The notes: a model not told the origin generated them from the letters alone. A stretch of 44,120 bases of DNA from Sphingomonas sp. (GCA_002707985.1 PAOI01000046.1:1-44120); one strand, 5' to 3'. Shown: positions 15,961 to 25,322, numbered from the stretch's first letter. Made by a program: numbers and translations.

Positions 15961-17067
15961 TTACGCCCCTCCCTGTCGAGCATGGAATTTGAGCTCGAAT
16001 CGTGTTCCCTTTCCGGGACTGCTTTCGACGGTAATTTCGGCTCCGATCTTTTCGACCGCCTTGCGGACCACAGACAATCCCAGGCCGCTTCCGCCGCTAT
16101 CGTGCCGGGTCGTGAAAAACGGCTCGAAAATCTTGTCCAGCGTTTCGGTATCCATGCCGGGGCCATCATCGTCCACGCTCAGACGCGCGACGCGGGAATC
16201 GAAGTCGCCCGTCACCGAAATCACGATTTCGCCATTGCTGTCGCCGATCGCCTGCGCCGCGTTGGTCACCAGATTGAGGACGATCTGGTAGAGCTGGTTG
16301 CGATAGGCGTCGATCAGCGGAGCCTGCTCCAGTTCCAGCTTCAGCTGAATATAGGGCGGCAAGCCCGCCTTCAGCAGCTTGCTGACATCGGCGATGAACT
16401 GATCGAGCGCGAGTGCGTGGAGCGGTTCGGTCGCCTGGCTGCGCCCCACATCCACGATTTCGCGCACCAGCGCACGCGAACGGATCGCTGCTTCATGGAT
16501 CATTGCCAGTGCTTCGTCGGATTCGGGATCGGTGATCCGCGCGCGCAACAACGGCATCACGGTCAATATCGGCTGCAGCGTATTGTTGAGGTCATGCGCA
16601 ATGCCCGAAGACATGAGTCCCAGGCTTTCCAGCCGTTGCGAGTGCTCGAGTTGTTCAAGCAGGGAATCTGCCCGGCGCTGCGCCGATGCTTCGCGAATGC
16701 GATAGATGCTGTATTCGACCGCGCGGCGCAGCAGCGCCTGCTGCAGCTCATCATAGGCGAGATAGGTCTGAGCGCCCGCCGATATACATTCGAGCGCCAG
16801 CCGGTCATCCGCGCGCTCACCCAGTGCGATGATCGCGACATCCTTTAACGTCTCCCGGATTTGCAGGACGCATTCGACGCCGCTGCAGTCCGGAAGCGCA
16901 AGATCGAGAATAACGGCGGCCGGATCCCATTCGCGTATCAGCGCACGGCCATCACGAAGCGATCCTGCCGAAAGCACTTCGTTATGATGCAGCATTTCTG
17001 CGATCCGGCGTGTCTCGCTGGTATCGCCATTAACAATGAGTAGGCGCTGTGAAGTCAGGGTTACCAT
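15961..17067 (-). CDS. Sensor histidine kinase with N-terminal degenerate receiver domain
   Basis: A 368-aa soluble histidine kinase. Residues about 8-118 are receiver-like, with D55 in VILDLALPD, but the acidic pair is reduced (IVNGD) and the usual lysine is replaced in AQTYLAYDEL, so phosphorylation there is doubtful. The HisKA segment has H158 in SSGIAHDLNNTLQPIL. The ATPase domain shows NQLYQIVLNLVTNAAQAIG, DDDGPGM and SGLGLSVVRK. No membrane segment is present, so it senses an internal cue or another protein. It precedes the CheY-like gene by one base. Confidence 0.88.
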   Translation of the reverse strand: MVTLTSQRLLIVNGDTSETRRIAEMLHHNEVLSAGSLRDGRALIREWDPAAVILDLALPDCSGVECVLQIRETLKDVAIIALGERADDRLALECISAGAQTYLAYDELQQALLRRAVEYSIYRIREASAQRRADSLLEQLEHSQRLESLGLMSSGIAHDLNNTLQPILTVMPLLRARITDPESDEALAMIHEAAIRSRALVREIVDVGRSQATEPLHALALDQFIADVSKLLKAGLPPYIQLKLELEQAPLIDAYRNQLYQIVLNLVTNAAQAIGDSNGEIVISVTGDFDSRVARLSVDDDGPGMDTETLDKIFEPFFTTRHDSGGSGLGLSVVRKAVEKIGAEITVESSPGKGTRFELKFHARQGGA

Positions 17068-17073
17068 ATATGC

Positions 17074-17225
17074 TAGTCTATACTACACATTATGTCGCGG
17101 CTTTATAGCGAATTTAAAATACGCCAGTGTTTATTTGAAGATACTATGTATCAAAAGTAGGGATATCTTCGATAATTAAGTTTCCTGACTCGGAAAACAG
17201 CGCCGTTCCCCGATCAATAGATCGG
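17074..17225. promoter_or_regulatory. AT-rich intergenic island with three dyads
   Basis: This stretch between the kinase start and tRNA-Thr is markedly AT-rich against its surroundings. It contains TAGT-CTAT-ACTA (17074-17085), GATAC-TAT-GTATC (17140-17152) and a 6-bp hairpin CCGATC-AATA-GATCGG (17210-17225). The first lies just upstream of the kinase start and could be an operator. The last could terminate tRNA-Thr transcription on the minus strand, but no adjacent T-run supports that. No ORF is seen. Confidence 0.4.
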
Positions 17226-17266
17226 TTCCGCAGAGCGACTTGCTAAGTGTTGCGAGCAGGGAAAAA

Positions 17267-17342
17267 TGGTGCCGCGTGTCCGACTCGAACGGACGACCTA
17301 CCGCTTACAAGGCGGTTGCTCTACCAGCTGAGCTAACGCGGC
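17267..17342 (-). tRNA. tRNA-Thr(TGT)
   Basis: Read on the minus strand, the sequence folds as a complete tRNA of 76 bases including an encoded CCA end (17267-17269). The acceptor stem is GCCGCGT/ACGCGGC, the D-arm contains TAGCTCAGCTGGTAGAGC, the anticodon loop is CTTGTAA with anticodon TGT, and the T-arm contains CGTTCGAGTCG. Confidence 0.96.
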
Positions 17343-17462
17343 ATGTGGCTCCCCCTTGCGATAACGCGGCCTTCGCGTCCAGCCCCTGTGGAGCCGAAGT
17401 CGTGGTTCGGCGTTTGCATATTGCACCGGGATCGTGGACCGACGCACTGGGAGGAGTCAGAA

Positions 17463-17984
17463 TTGATCCAGAAAACAGGTTTGATGGCGGCAATGGCCGC
17501 GCCGCTGCTGCTCGCGGGATGTCAGTTTGTCGACGGCGATGCCAATGGCAATGATGCGCGCGAAGCGGCGACCCCGCCGGCAATGCCGACCAGTTCGCCT
17601 TCGCCGCTTCCTGCCGATACGTTCGCGCCGCCGGAGAATGCGTCCGCACCCTCGAACACAATGGCGGCGGTACCGACGCCCAGCGCGATTCCCGGACCCG
17701 GGCCGTCGCCGCAGCCGAGCCTGGAACAGGCGATACAATGCGCGCGGATCGCATCGGTCGCGCAAAAGGACGATGCCGTTCGCGGCGCACTGTCAAAGGA
17801 AGACGCGATGCGGATCGAAGTGCGCGCCATGAATGCCGCGCGCGCCGAAGCGGGACGTCGCGATCTGGCGCCGGGCGAAGTCGACAAGCGCCGAACCGCG
17901 ATCACGCCGCTCGATCCGGCTTCCTATGATGGCGACCGGTTCAAGATCGAATTCTCGGAAATCTGCGTTCCGCTGTACAAATAA
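17463..17984 (+). CDS. Pro-rich lipoprotein of unknown function
   Basis: A 173-aa predicted lipoprotein. GGAGGAG at 17449-17455 sits seven bases before a TTG codon at 17463, which gives a signal sequence ending in the lipobox LLAG-Cys20. A Pro/Ala/Ser-rich linker (residues about 35-90) leads to a short C-terminal domain with two cysteines (IQCARIASVAQ and SEICVPLYK). Upstream in-frame codons would add about 40 implausible residues running from next to the tRNA. No family recognised; it is a single gene convergent with the next. Confidence 0.75.
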   Translation: MIQKTGLMAAMAAPLLLAGCQFVDGDANGNDAREAATPPAMPTSSPSPLPADTFAPPENASAPSNTMAAVPTPSAIPGPGPSPQPSLEQAIQCARIASVAQKDDAVRGALSKEDAMRIEVRAMNAARAEAGRRDLAPGEVDKRRTAITPLDPASYDGDRFKIEFSEICVPLYK

Positions 17985-17988
17985 CCGG

Positions 17989-18858
17989 TCATTCCACGCC
18001 GAAGGTCCAGCCTTCGGTCCGGGCGATGTGCGGGGTCATTCCGGTCGGCGCCCATAATTCCGCACGTCCCGCTGCATGGCGCAGCCACGCCGCCGACAGG
18101 ATCGCGTCGGTTGCGTGGTCGTCATATCGCAGCAGCGGCCGGTGCTGCGCCGACCCGAATGTCGAAAGCATCGCATCGAGCGTTTCGCGGTCGCGAATCT
18201 TCGACACGCCCTTGCGCATACCGGCCAGACGCGCGGCGAGCGCGGTATAGATTTCGACGAGCACCGGCCCCTTTTCGGGCACCGGATCGAACGGCCAGAA
18301 GGGGATGCGTCCGGCAAGACGGTGGAACACGCGCATGCCGGTCAGGCTCGATTTGCCGACCTGGCTCGCGCCGACCAGATTGAAGCAGCTATAGGGCGAA
18401 AGTCGCATCGCCGCCTGCCCATGTTCGACGACCCGGAACCGTCCGCGCCCGGCGGGAAACAGGTCCCCGCAATCGAAACGCTGGCGAAAATGTCGCTTCG
18501 CTTCGGGATGCGCGACGAAGCTGCCGGCGGCAAGGTGCGGATCGTTCTGACTAATATGCTCGACCAGCGCCCAAAGGGCTTTGGCATCTGCCGGGCTTTC
18601 GCTCCAGCCGGGGAAATAGGCGCCATGATCGACAAAGGGGAAAGCCGGGGAAAGGTCGAGCCCGATCAGCGCGCGCGTGCCTGCATCGGCCAGTTCGGTC
18701 AACCGGCTCAGGATGCCGCCGCGCGACCATCCGCCCTCCGGGGTTACCAGTTCGGGCGCAGCGGTTCCCGCACGCGCATGGGCGACGGCCAGACCTCGAG
18801 GATGGGCGACGGCCTGCCCCGACCAGTCAATTGCGACGAAATCGGTGAAAGGGTTCAC
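17989..18858 (-). CDS. DUF429-like protein (putative RNase H-type fold)
   Basis: About 289 residues from GTG at 18858. The N-terminus VNPFTDFVAIDWSGQAVA resembles the first strand of DUF429/RNase H-like proteins, and RYDDHATDAILSAAWLRHAAG near the C-terminus resembles their conserved final helix with paired Asp residues. GVSKIRDRETLDAM occupies the middle. The GTG overlaps the stop of the yjbR gene (GTGA), so it is translationally coupled. Starting 22 codons earlier would be needed to use an ATG inside yjbR, which is less likely. Function unknown. Confidence 0.72.
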   Translation of the reverse strand: MNPFTDFVAIDWSGQAVAHPRGLAVAHARAGTAAPELVTPEGGWSRGGILSRLTELADAGTRALIGLDLSPAFPFVDHGAYFPGWSESPADAKALWALVEHISQNDPHLAAGSFVAHPEAKRHFRQRFDCGDLFPAGRGRFRVVEHGQAAMRLSPYSCFNLVGASQVGKSSLTGMRVFHRLAGRIPFWPFDPVPEKGPVLVEIYTALAARLAGMRKGVSKIRDRETLDAMLSTFGSAQHRPLLRYDDHATDAILSAAWLRHAAGRAELWAPTGMTPHIARTEGWTFGVE

Positions 18859-19199
18859 GGTCGCTCGGTTTGGCTTGCAGCGCAGCGCTGCGCTTTCTTG
18901 GCCAGATCCCACCAGCGCCGCCACAGATAAAGTTCGACCCGGTCGAAGGGCGCGCCATAGCGGACGAGAATTGCGGGATAATTACGATAATGATCGGTCT
19001 GCCAGAAATGATCGGGATCGGTCTCCAGCAGGATTTCCTTTTCCGCTTTCGTCACCATCAGGCAGAAACTATCCGCTTCTCGGCTAGGCGCGCAAAGCGG
19101 CTTGCCGTTGAGCTTGGGGCAGGGGGGGCCGTAATAGCTTTCCATTTTCACATCGGGGAGCGTGCGGCAGAATGCTACGACATCTTCCCATCCGGTCAT
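18855..19199 (-). CDS. MmcQ/YjbR family protein
   Basis: A 114-aa protein of the MmcQ/YjbR fold: TGWEDVVAFCRTLPDVKMESYYGPPCPKLNGKPLC, then FCLMVTKAEKEILLETDPDHFWQTDHYRNYPAILVRY. Members are annotated as DNA-binding-like but most have no shown function. It starts five bases after the mprF stop and its own stop overlaps the next GTG, so the three genes form one unit. Confidence 0.88.
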   Translation of the reverse strand: MTGWEDVVAFCRTLPDVKMESYYGPPCPKLNGKPLCAPSREADSFCLMVTKAEKEILLETDPDHFWQTDHYRNYPAILVRYGAPFDRVELYLWRRWWDLAKKAQRCAASQTERP

Positions 19200-19204
19200 T
19201 GCTT

Positions 19205-21907
19205 CTACCCCCGATTGCGCAGCGCGGCGAAGGGACCCGCACCCCCTTCACGATGCAACGCGAGCAGCAGTTGCGGACCGCGGATCGGCCGTTCAAGATT
19301 TACGCCCGACGGCGCCGATACCAGCAAGGCGGTATCGGCAAGCGCAATCGTCAGGCCCGGCCCACGCGGCGCTGCGAAATAGCGTCCTTGCCATTCGGGC
19401 AGGAACTTCGCCTTCCACCGGCGCAGCCCGGCATAGCCATAGAGCCGCTCGCCATGCTGAAACAACAGGCCCGCGATCCGCGCCCATAACGGGGCCAGCC
19501 TGCGGTTTTCGATTCCCGATAGCGGCGCGACGCCCAAAGTCAGGTGGCGATATCCCTGCGCCTTTGCCCAATGGGCCAGGCTGACGATCAGATAGTCCAT
19601 CGTGCCGTGCGGAATATCGCTGCGGTGACGCATCAGATCGAACGACACCTCCTCGCGGCTCGGCAAGGTCCAGAGGTTCAGGAACGCCAGCACCTCGCCA
19701 TGCTGTTCTGCCACGGCCACCGGTCCGCCGAGCAGATATTCGGGCGTAAAGCCGCCCAGGCTGAACTGTTTCTCGCGCTGGCCCTTGGCGGCCAGCCATT
19801 CGTCGGAAACCGCACGTAGCTGAGGCATCAGCTCGGCGAGTTCGGTTCCTTCGACCGTGCGGAACGTGACGCCTTCCTTTTCCGCGCGTCGCACGGCGGT
19901 ACGCAGCTTGGCGCGGGCGCTGCCTTCCATCGAGAAATCGGTCAGCGGGATGCGGGCTTCCTCGCCGATCTTCATCACGCCCAGCCCCAAGTCGATCAGG
20001 TGGGGCAGCATCGACGCGTCGCAGCGATAAAATACCGTGCGTGCACCGTGCCGGTCAGCCAGCTCACGGAATTTCCACGCCAGTTCCTGCGCGCGCGCCG
20101 GTTCGCCGATCGGGCCGCCCATGGCGATGAAGCTGCGCCCGCGCACGCGGTACATCAGGAATGCGTCTCCCGCTTCGCTGATCAGGAAATTCTTGTCGCC
20201 GGTCCGGGCGAGATGCGCTTCGCCCGAAGTGGCTGCCGCCAGCGCATTGCGCCAGACCGATGCGGGCATTTCGCGCGGCAGCGTGTCGTAGCTCGCCCGC
20301 GCCGGACCAGTGAGGCGTCGCACCGCAAGGAAGATCGCGACGATGGCAACACCCAGCGACGCGCGCAGGAAACGCGGTGCATCGGCAAAGGGCTGAGTCG
20401 ACCACCAGAGCGAGCGGTCATAGGCGATATGCTTATAGCTGAAGAAGCCGATGAACATGCTGCCCGCGATCACCGCGACGATCGACACCAGCCATCCCGC
20501 GCCCGGCCGTTCGCTGGTCAGCGCCGACTGGCGGTAAAAGGCCGGTCGGGTCCATGCCAGCAACGCGAAGACGCCGCCCAATATGCCCGCCTCCATCCAA
20601 TCGAGCGCGCGCAGCACGGCAAGCAGGATACCCGCACCGATCAACGCCATGCTGGTCAGCCAGGCGATGTCGAGCCGGCGATAGAGGCCATAGGCCGTGA
20701 ACAGCAGCACAGCGCCGACGATACTGCTGGTGAAATGCGACAATTCGAGCAGCGTGTCGGGCACCAGCGCGGTGATGATCTCGATCCGCTCGGGATATAG
20801 CGGGAATGCGCCGGAAAGGATCAGCAATGCCCCGGCCGCGAACACTGCCGCCGCCATGGTGAGCGGCGCCAGCGATCGCGCGACAGCGCCGCTTGCCTTC
20901 ATCACCGGGGCTGCGCGCGCGTGCAGCGCCTCGCCTTCGCGAATGGCCAGATAGATGAGGGCAAGCGCGAAGGGCAGGAGGAAGTAGATCAGGCGATAGC
21001 CGATCAGTGCGCCCGCCAGCGCATCGCGCGGGACATCAGGGAGCAGGATCAGCACGGTCGCTTCGAACACGCCGAGTCCGCCCGGGGCATGGGTGAGCAC
21101 GGCAATGGCCAGCGCAAGGACGAAGGCGGCGAGCAGCATCGGAAAGGCTTCGACGCCGAGGTCGGGCAACAGCACGAACACCACCGCCGCTGAGAAAATG
21201 AGGTCGAGCGTCGCAGCGGCAAGCTGACCCAGCGTCAGGCTCGGTCCGGGCAGGGGAATGCTGATCCCCGAAAAGCTGAGCGTGCGCGGCGCTTGCGCGG
21301 TCCATGCCAGATAGGTGCCCAACGCCACCGCAATCGCGGCAGGGACTCCCCAGCGCGCGATATCGGGAAGCTGGACGGGGCCTAGATGCACGCCGGCGGG
21401 CTGCAGCGGCAGAGTAAGGCCGACGACGACCAATATTCCGAGCCAGAAAGTCAGGCCCGCAATCGTGACGACACGCGCAATATCGGCTTCGCTGACGCCT
21501 TCCTTCGAATAGAAATTGAGCCGCACCGTGCCGCCGGTCAGCACCGGCAGGCCGAGCGTGTTGGAAATGCCGTAGCTGGTGGCGGCTGCGCGCGCGACGA
21601 TACCGGGGCGAACGCGCTGCCCGATCGTGCGAAACGCGGCGAAGTCGAAATAGATCAGACAGGCAAAGCTGGCTGCGGTGAAGCCGAGTGCCATCAACCA
21701 GCGCGGAGCCGCTATGGTGGCGACCGCGTGTTGGATATCGGCGGGGCGGATATCGCGCAGAACCGAGCTGAGCGCGACAAAGGCCAGGATCAGGATTGCG
21801 ACGCCGACAATCGTGAAGATCCATTCGCGGCGGCGCGCACACCAGCGCAAAGCCCGAGCGGCAAGGCCGGAGCCTTCAGGCTCGAAACTGGGAACTTCGA
21901 ACGTCAT
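19205..21907 (-). CDS. mprF: MprF-like phosphatidylglycerol aminoacyltransferase/flippase
   Basis: A 900-aa inner-membrane protein. Residues about 1-520 contain roughly a dozen or more hydrophobic helices of the flippase type (for example PGGLGVFEATVLILLP and YGISNTLGLPVLTGGTVRLNFYSKEG). Residues about 550-880 form the GNAT-like LPG-synthase domain (NFLISEAGDAFLMYRVRGRSFIAMGGPIGEP; AKLRTAVRRAEKEGV; EVSFDLMRHRSDIPHGTMDYLIV). MprF moves an amino acid from tRNA to phosphatidylglycerol and flips the product, lowering envelope negative charge. The start at 21907 is chosen because earlier codons overlap rarA. Whether lysine or another residue is attached is not readable. Confidence 0.9.
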   Translation of the reverse strand: MTFEVPSFEPEGSGLAARALRWCARRREWIFTIVGVAILILAFVALSSVLRDIRPADIQHAVATIAAPRWLMALGFTAASFACLIYFDFAAFRTIGQRVRPGIVARAAATSYGISNTLGLPVLTGGTVRLNFYSKEGVSEADIARVVTIAGLTFWLGILVVVGLTLPLQPAGVHLGPVQLPDIARWGVPAAIAVALGTYLAWTAQAPRTLSFSGISIPLPGPSLTLGQLAAATLDLIFSAAVVFVLLPDLGVEAFPMLLAAFVLALAIAVLTHAPGGLGVFEATVLILLPDVPRDALAGALIGYRLIYFLLPFALALIYLAIREGEALHARAAPVMKASGAVARSLAPLTMAAAVFAAGALLILSGAFPLYPERIEIITALVPDTLLELSHFTSSIVGAVLLFTAYGLYRRLDIAWLTSMALIGAGILLAVLRALDWMEAGILGGVFALLAWTRPAFYRQSALTSERPGAGWLVSIVAVIAGSMFIGFFSYKHIAYDRSLWWSTQPFADAPRFLRASLGVAIVAIFLAVRRLTGPARASYDTLPREMPASVWRNALAAATSGEAHLARTGDKNFLISEAGDAFLMYRVRGRSFIAMGGPIGEPARAQELAWKFRELADRHGARTVFYRCDASMLPHLIDLGLGVMKIGEEARIPLTDFSMEGSARAKLRTAVRRAEKEGVTFRTVEGTELAELMPQLRAVSDEWLAAKGQREKQFSLGGFTPEYLLGGPVAVAEQHGEVLAFLNLWTLPSREEVSFDLMRHRSDIPHGTMDYLIVSLAHWAKAQGYRHLTLGVAPLSGIENRRLAPLWARIAGLLFQHGERLYGYAGLRRWKAKFLPEWQGRYFAAPRGPGLTIALADTALLVSAPSGVNLERPIRGPQLLLALHREGGAGPFAALRNRG

Positions 21908-21981
21908 TGCGGAGTAAAAGGCCCGTGTCGGCACAAAGTTGCGCCTGATTTCACTATAGAGCGGGCAACGCAAGGGCGCGG

Positions 21982-23313
21982 TTAGGGATTTGTCCGTTGT
22001 GCCGCCGCGGCCCGGCGGCGTTCGTCCCACCATGCCATACGTTCGGCGACACGTTTTTCGAAGCCGCGATCGACGGGTGTATAGAATGTCTGCGGCGCCA
22101 TTTCCTCGGGCCAGTAATTGTCGCCCGAAAAGCCGCCATCGGCATCATGATCGTAGCTGTATCCCTTGCCATAGCCGATGTCCTTCATCAGCTTTGTCGG
22201 GGCATTGAGGATGTTTTGCGGCGGCATCAGGCTGCCGGTTTCCTTCGCGCTGCGCCACGCCGATTTTTGCGCCTTGTATGCCGCATTCGATTTGGGCGCG
22301 GTGGCGCAATAAAGGCATGCCTGGACGATAGCGAGTTCGCCTTCGGGACTGCCCAGAAACTCATAGGCGTCTTTGGCGGCGAGGCATTGGATGAGAGCAT
22401 TGGGATCGGCAAGGCCGATATCCTCGCTGGCGAAGCGGACGATGCGGCGGAGCACGTACAGCGGTTCCTCGCCCGCCGTCAGCATCCGCGCGAGGTAATA
22501 GAGCGACGCCTGCGGATCGCTGCCGCGCAGGCTCTTATGCAGCGCGCTGATGAGATTGTAATGCCCCTCGCGATCCTTGTCATAGACGGCCACCCGGCGC
22601 TGGAGCAGTTCGGACAGGTCGGTCGGATCGAGCGGTTCCTTCAGGTTGACGGAATAAAGCGTCTCGGCCTGATTGAGCAGGAAGCGCCCGTCGCCATCGG
22701 CGCTGGCGATCAGCGCGGCGCGGGCATCGGGGTCGAGCGGCAGCGGACGTTCCTCCAGCGCTTCGGCACGCACCAGCAGCTTTTCGAGCGCCCCGGCATC
22801 GAGGCGGCGGAGGATCAGCACCTGGGCGCGGCTCAGCAACGCGGCATTGAGTTCGAAGCTCGGGTTCTCGGTGGTCGCGCCGACCAACGTCACCGTGCCG
22901 TCCTCGACAAAGGGCAGGAATCCGTCCTGCTGCGCACGATTGAAACGGTGAATCTCGTCGACGAACAACAAGGTCCGCTGGCCGATCCGGGCGTGTTCCT
23001 TCGCGTCGGCAAACACTTTCTTGAGGTCCGCGACGCCCGAGAAAACCGCCGAGATCGCGACAAAGCGCAGTCCGACCGCATCGGCGAGCAGCCGCGCGGT
23101 CGTCGTCTTGCCCGTGCCCGGCGGGCCCCACAGGATCATCGAGGATAGCTTGCCTGCGGCCACCATCCGTCCGATCGCGCCTTCCGGCCCGGTGAGATGT
23201 TCCTGCCCGACGACCTGATCGAGCGCGCGCGGGCGCAACCGGTCGGCGAGCGGCCCGCCAACGGCCTCTTCCTGCGTTTCGGGGGATGTCTGGTCGGCGA
23301 AGAGATCTGCCAT
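21982..23313 (-). CDS. rarA: Replication-associated recombination ATPase RarA (MgsA)
   Basis: A 443-aa AAA+ ATPase of the RarA/Mgs1/WRNIP1 family. Walker A is GPPGTGKT (63-70) and Walker B is [11 protein letters not shown] (D119, E120), followed by [18 protein letters not shown]. The C-terminal tetramerisation domain carries [39 protein letters not shown]. It acts at stalled replication forks. The start at 23313 gives the conserved short N-terminus; further upstream codons are not conserved-looking. It is read toward mprF with 74 bases between. Confidence 0.96.
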   Translation of the reverse strand: MADLFADQTSPETQEEAVGGPLADRLRPRALDQVVGQEHLTGPEGAIGRMVAAGKLSSMILWGPPGTGKTTTARLLADAVGLRFVAISAVFSGVADLKKVFADAKEHARIGQRTLLFVDEIHRFNRAQQDGFLPFVEDGTVTLVGATTENPSFELNAALLSRAQVLILRRLDAGALEKLLVRAEALEERPLPLDPDARAALIASADGDGRFLLNQAETLYSVNLKEPLDPTDLSELLQRRVAVYDKDREGHYNLISALHKSLRGSDPQASLYYLARMLTAGEEPLYVLRRIVRFASEDIGLADPNALIQCLAAKDAYEFLGSPEGELAIVQACLYCATAPKSNAAYKAQKSAWRSAKETGSLMPPQNILNAPTKLMKDIGYGKGYSYDHDADGGFSGDNYWPEEMAPQTFYTPVDRGFEKRVAERMAWWDERRRAAAAQRTNP

Positions 23314-23420
23314 CGCCGGACAAGATAGGCGCACGCGCCGGATTTTGCATCCGCTTGCGAACCATCGGATTTGATCGCGCGCAAAGCAGCGCCGGCCCGT
23401 CGGGCGCATCGGACGATGCC

Positions 23421-24590
23421 ATGGAATGCGATGTGCTGATTATCGGCGCGGGACCGGCGGGGCTGGCTTTCGCGCGGTCGCTTGCGGGAAGCGGGCTTTC
23501 GGTGGTTCTGGCGGAGCGCCAGTCGCGTGCCGCGCTTGCCGATCCCGCCTATGACGGGCGTGAGATCGCGCTGACGCACCGCTCGGTCGATACGCTGCAG
23601 CGGCTAAGGGTGTGGCAGGCGATTCCCGCTGCCGATATCGCGCCGCTTCGCGAAGCGCGCGTGCTGAACGGGCATTCGCGTTTCGCGCTGGGCTTCGATA
23701 CCGGCGCCACGGGCGCGGACGTGCTTGGCTATCTGGTGCCCAATCATCGTATTCGCGAGGCGTTGTTCCGGGGAGTCGAGGCGCTGCCCGGCATCCGCGT
23801 GCTGGCGAATGCCGCGGTCGCTTCGATCTATACCGATCGGCGTCGCGCACGGGCCTTGCTCGCCGATGGCTCCGAAGTGCAGGCGCGGCTGCTGGTGGGT
23901 GCGGATTCGCGCTTCTCGCATGTTCGCGATCAGCTGGGCATCGCGGCGAGCACCAACCGTCTGGGCAAGGGCATGCTGGTTGCGCGGATGCGCCATGCCT
24001 TGCCGCATCACGGCATCGCGACCGAATGGTTCGACCATCATCAGACGATGGCGATGTTGCCGCTCAACCATGGCTGTTCGTCGGCAGTGATCACAGTCCC
24101 GCTCGGCGAAGCGGAGCGGCTGATGACTCTCGATCCGGCGGCCTTTGCCGCGGATATCCAAGCGCGATACCAGCACCGGCTGGGCGCGATGCAGCTGGAG
24201 GGGACGCGCCACCTCTATCCGCTGGTCACGACATGGTCGCGGCATTTTGCCGCACGTCGCGCGGCACTGATCGGCGATGCGGCAGTGGGAATGCATCCGG
24301 TGACGGCCCATGGATTCAACCTGGGGCTGAGCGGCCAGCAGTTGCTGGCCGATGCGGTGAAGGCCGCAGTCGCGCGTGGCGGCGATATCGGCAGCGATGC
24401 CGTTTTGCGGGCGTATGAAAGCGCGCATCGCCGCGCTGCCTGGCCGCTTTATGCCGGCACCAACGCGCTGACGCGCCTGTTCACCGACGAGCGTGCACCG
24501 GCGCGGGTCGCGCGTCACGTCGCGCTGCGGCTTGCTCAGGGCATGCCGCCGGTGCGGAGCAGCGTCCGCCGCATGTTGATGGCGCGCTAA
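23421..24590 (+). CDS. ubiM: UbiM-type FAD-dependent ubiquinone hydroxylase
   Basis: A 389-aa flavin monooxygenase of the UbiH/UbiF/UbiM group. The FAD-binding GAGPAGLAFARSLAGSGLSVVLAE is at residues about 9-32, YDGREIALTHRSVDTLQRLRVW follows, and the second FAD motif AALIGDAAVGMHPVTAHGFNLGLSG is near residue 290. YDGREIALTH and HPVTAHGFN point to UbiM, which in Neisseria-like and some alphaproteobacterial species hydroxylates more than one ring position of the ubiquinone precursor. ATG at 23421 begins the motif cleanly. It is a single gene divergent from rarA. Confidence 0.85.
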   Translation: MECDVLIIGAGPAGLAFARSLAGSGLSVVLAERQSRAALADPAYDGREIALTHRSVDTLQRLRVWQAIPAADIAPLREARVLNGHSRFALGFDTGATGADVLGYLVPNHRIREALFRGVEALPGIRVLANAAVASIYTDRRRARALLADGSEVQARLLVGADSRFSHVRDQLGIAASTNRLGKGMLVARMRHALPHHGIATEWFDHHQTMAMLPLNHGCSSAVITVPLGEAERLMTLDPAAFAADIQARYQHRLGAMQLEGTRHLYPLVTTWSRHFAARRAALIGDAAVGMHPVTAHGFNLGLSGQQLLADAVKAAVARGGDIGSDAVLRAYESAHRRAAWPLYAGTNALTRLFTDERAPARVARHVALRLAQGMPPVRSSVRRMLMAR

Positions 24591-24592
24591 AA

Positions 24593-24673
24593 GAATATTC
24601 TACGATATATCTTGAAACACACTTCGCAGCGATATATCTGACGCTCGTTGTAAAGATATATCGAGGAATATTC
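24593..24673. promoter_or_regulatory. Operator array: three GATATATC boxes flanked by GAATATTC
   Basis: The palindrome GATATATC occurs three times before the PadR gene (24604-24611, 24631-24638, 24655-24662), with starts 27 and 24 bases apart. GAATATTC, also palindromic, stands at each end (24593-24600 and 24666-24673). The last boxes abut the ribosome site GAGGA (24663-24667) of the PadR gene. PadR proteins normally repress themselves through AT-rich dyads, so this is the likely autoregulatory site. Confidence 0.75.
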
Positions 24674-24675
24674 AG

Positions 24676-25260
24676 ATGCGTTTTGGAAGAGGCTATGATG
24701 CTTGGGCCGGCGGGTTCGGCGGAGCGGAATTCGAAGGCGGCGGTCACGGCCACGGGCCACGACATCACCGCCATGGCGGGCCGCATGGCGGCGGCCGCGG
24801 GCGGCGCAAGATGTTCGATGGCGGCGAGCTGAAGCTCGTCCTGCTGCATCTCATCGCCGAAACCCCGCGCCACGGATATGATCTTATTCGCGAGATCGAA
24901 GAGCGTACCGACGGCGCCTATGCGCCCAGCCCGGGCGTGATCTATCCCACATTGACGATGCTCGAAGAGATGGGCCTGATCGAGGAACATCGATCGGAAG
25001 GGGCGAAGAAACAGTTCGCCATCACCACCGAGGGGCAGGCCTATCTGGCCGAACATGCCCAGCAGGCCGAAGCATTGCTCGCGCGCCTGACCCAGATTGC
25101 GTCGTTGAAGGCGCGTGCGGGCGGCGGGCCGGTTCGCCGGGCGATGATCAATCTCAAAACGGTGCTTCAGACCCGGCTGGCCGACGATGCGGACAGCGAA
25201 ACGCTGCACGCCATTGCCGAGATGATCGACGAAACCGCGCGCAGGATCGAACGGATGTGA
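24676..25260 (+). CDS. PadR family transcriptional regulator with His/Gly-rich N-terminus
   Basis: A 194-aa regulator. Residues about 50-125 are the PadR winged helix (LKLVLLHLIAETPRHGYDLIREIEERTDGAYAPSPGVIYPTLTMLEEMGLIEEH). A helical C-terminal dimerisation region follows. Residues about 24-47 are unusually rich in His, Gly and Arg (GHGHGPRHHRHGGPHGGGRG), a possible metal-binding tail. The GATATATC array lies immediately upstream. The gene overlaps a possible ATG at 25257 but the following protein more likely starts at 25323. Confidence 0.93.
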   Translation: MRFGRGYDAWAGGFGGAEFEGGGHGHGPRHHRHGGPHGGGRGRRKMFDGGELKLVLLHLIAETPRHGYDLIREIEERTDGAYAPSPGVIYPTLTMLEEMGLIEEHRSEGAKKQFAITTEGQAYLAEHAQQAEALLARLTQIASLKARAGGGPVRRAMINLKTVLQTRLADDADSETLHAIAEMIDETARRIERM

Positions 25261-25322
25261 CGCGGCTTGAGCTACTGCGCCGACGCCATGGGCTGGTGTC
25301 GGCCGATCGAAAGGAAATTGGT

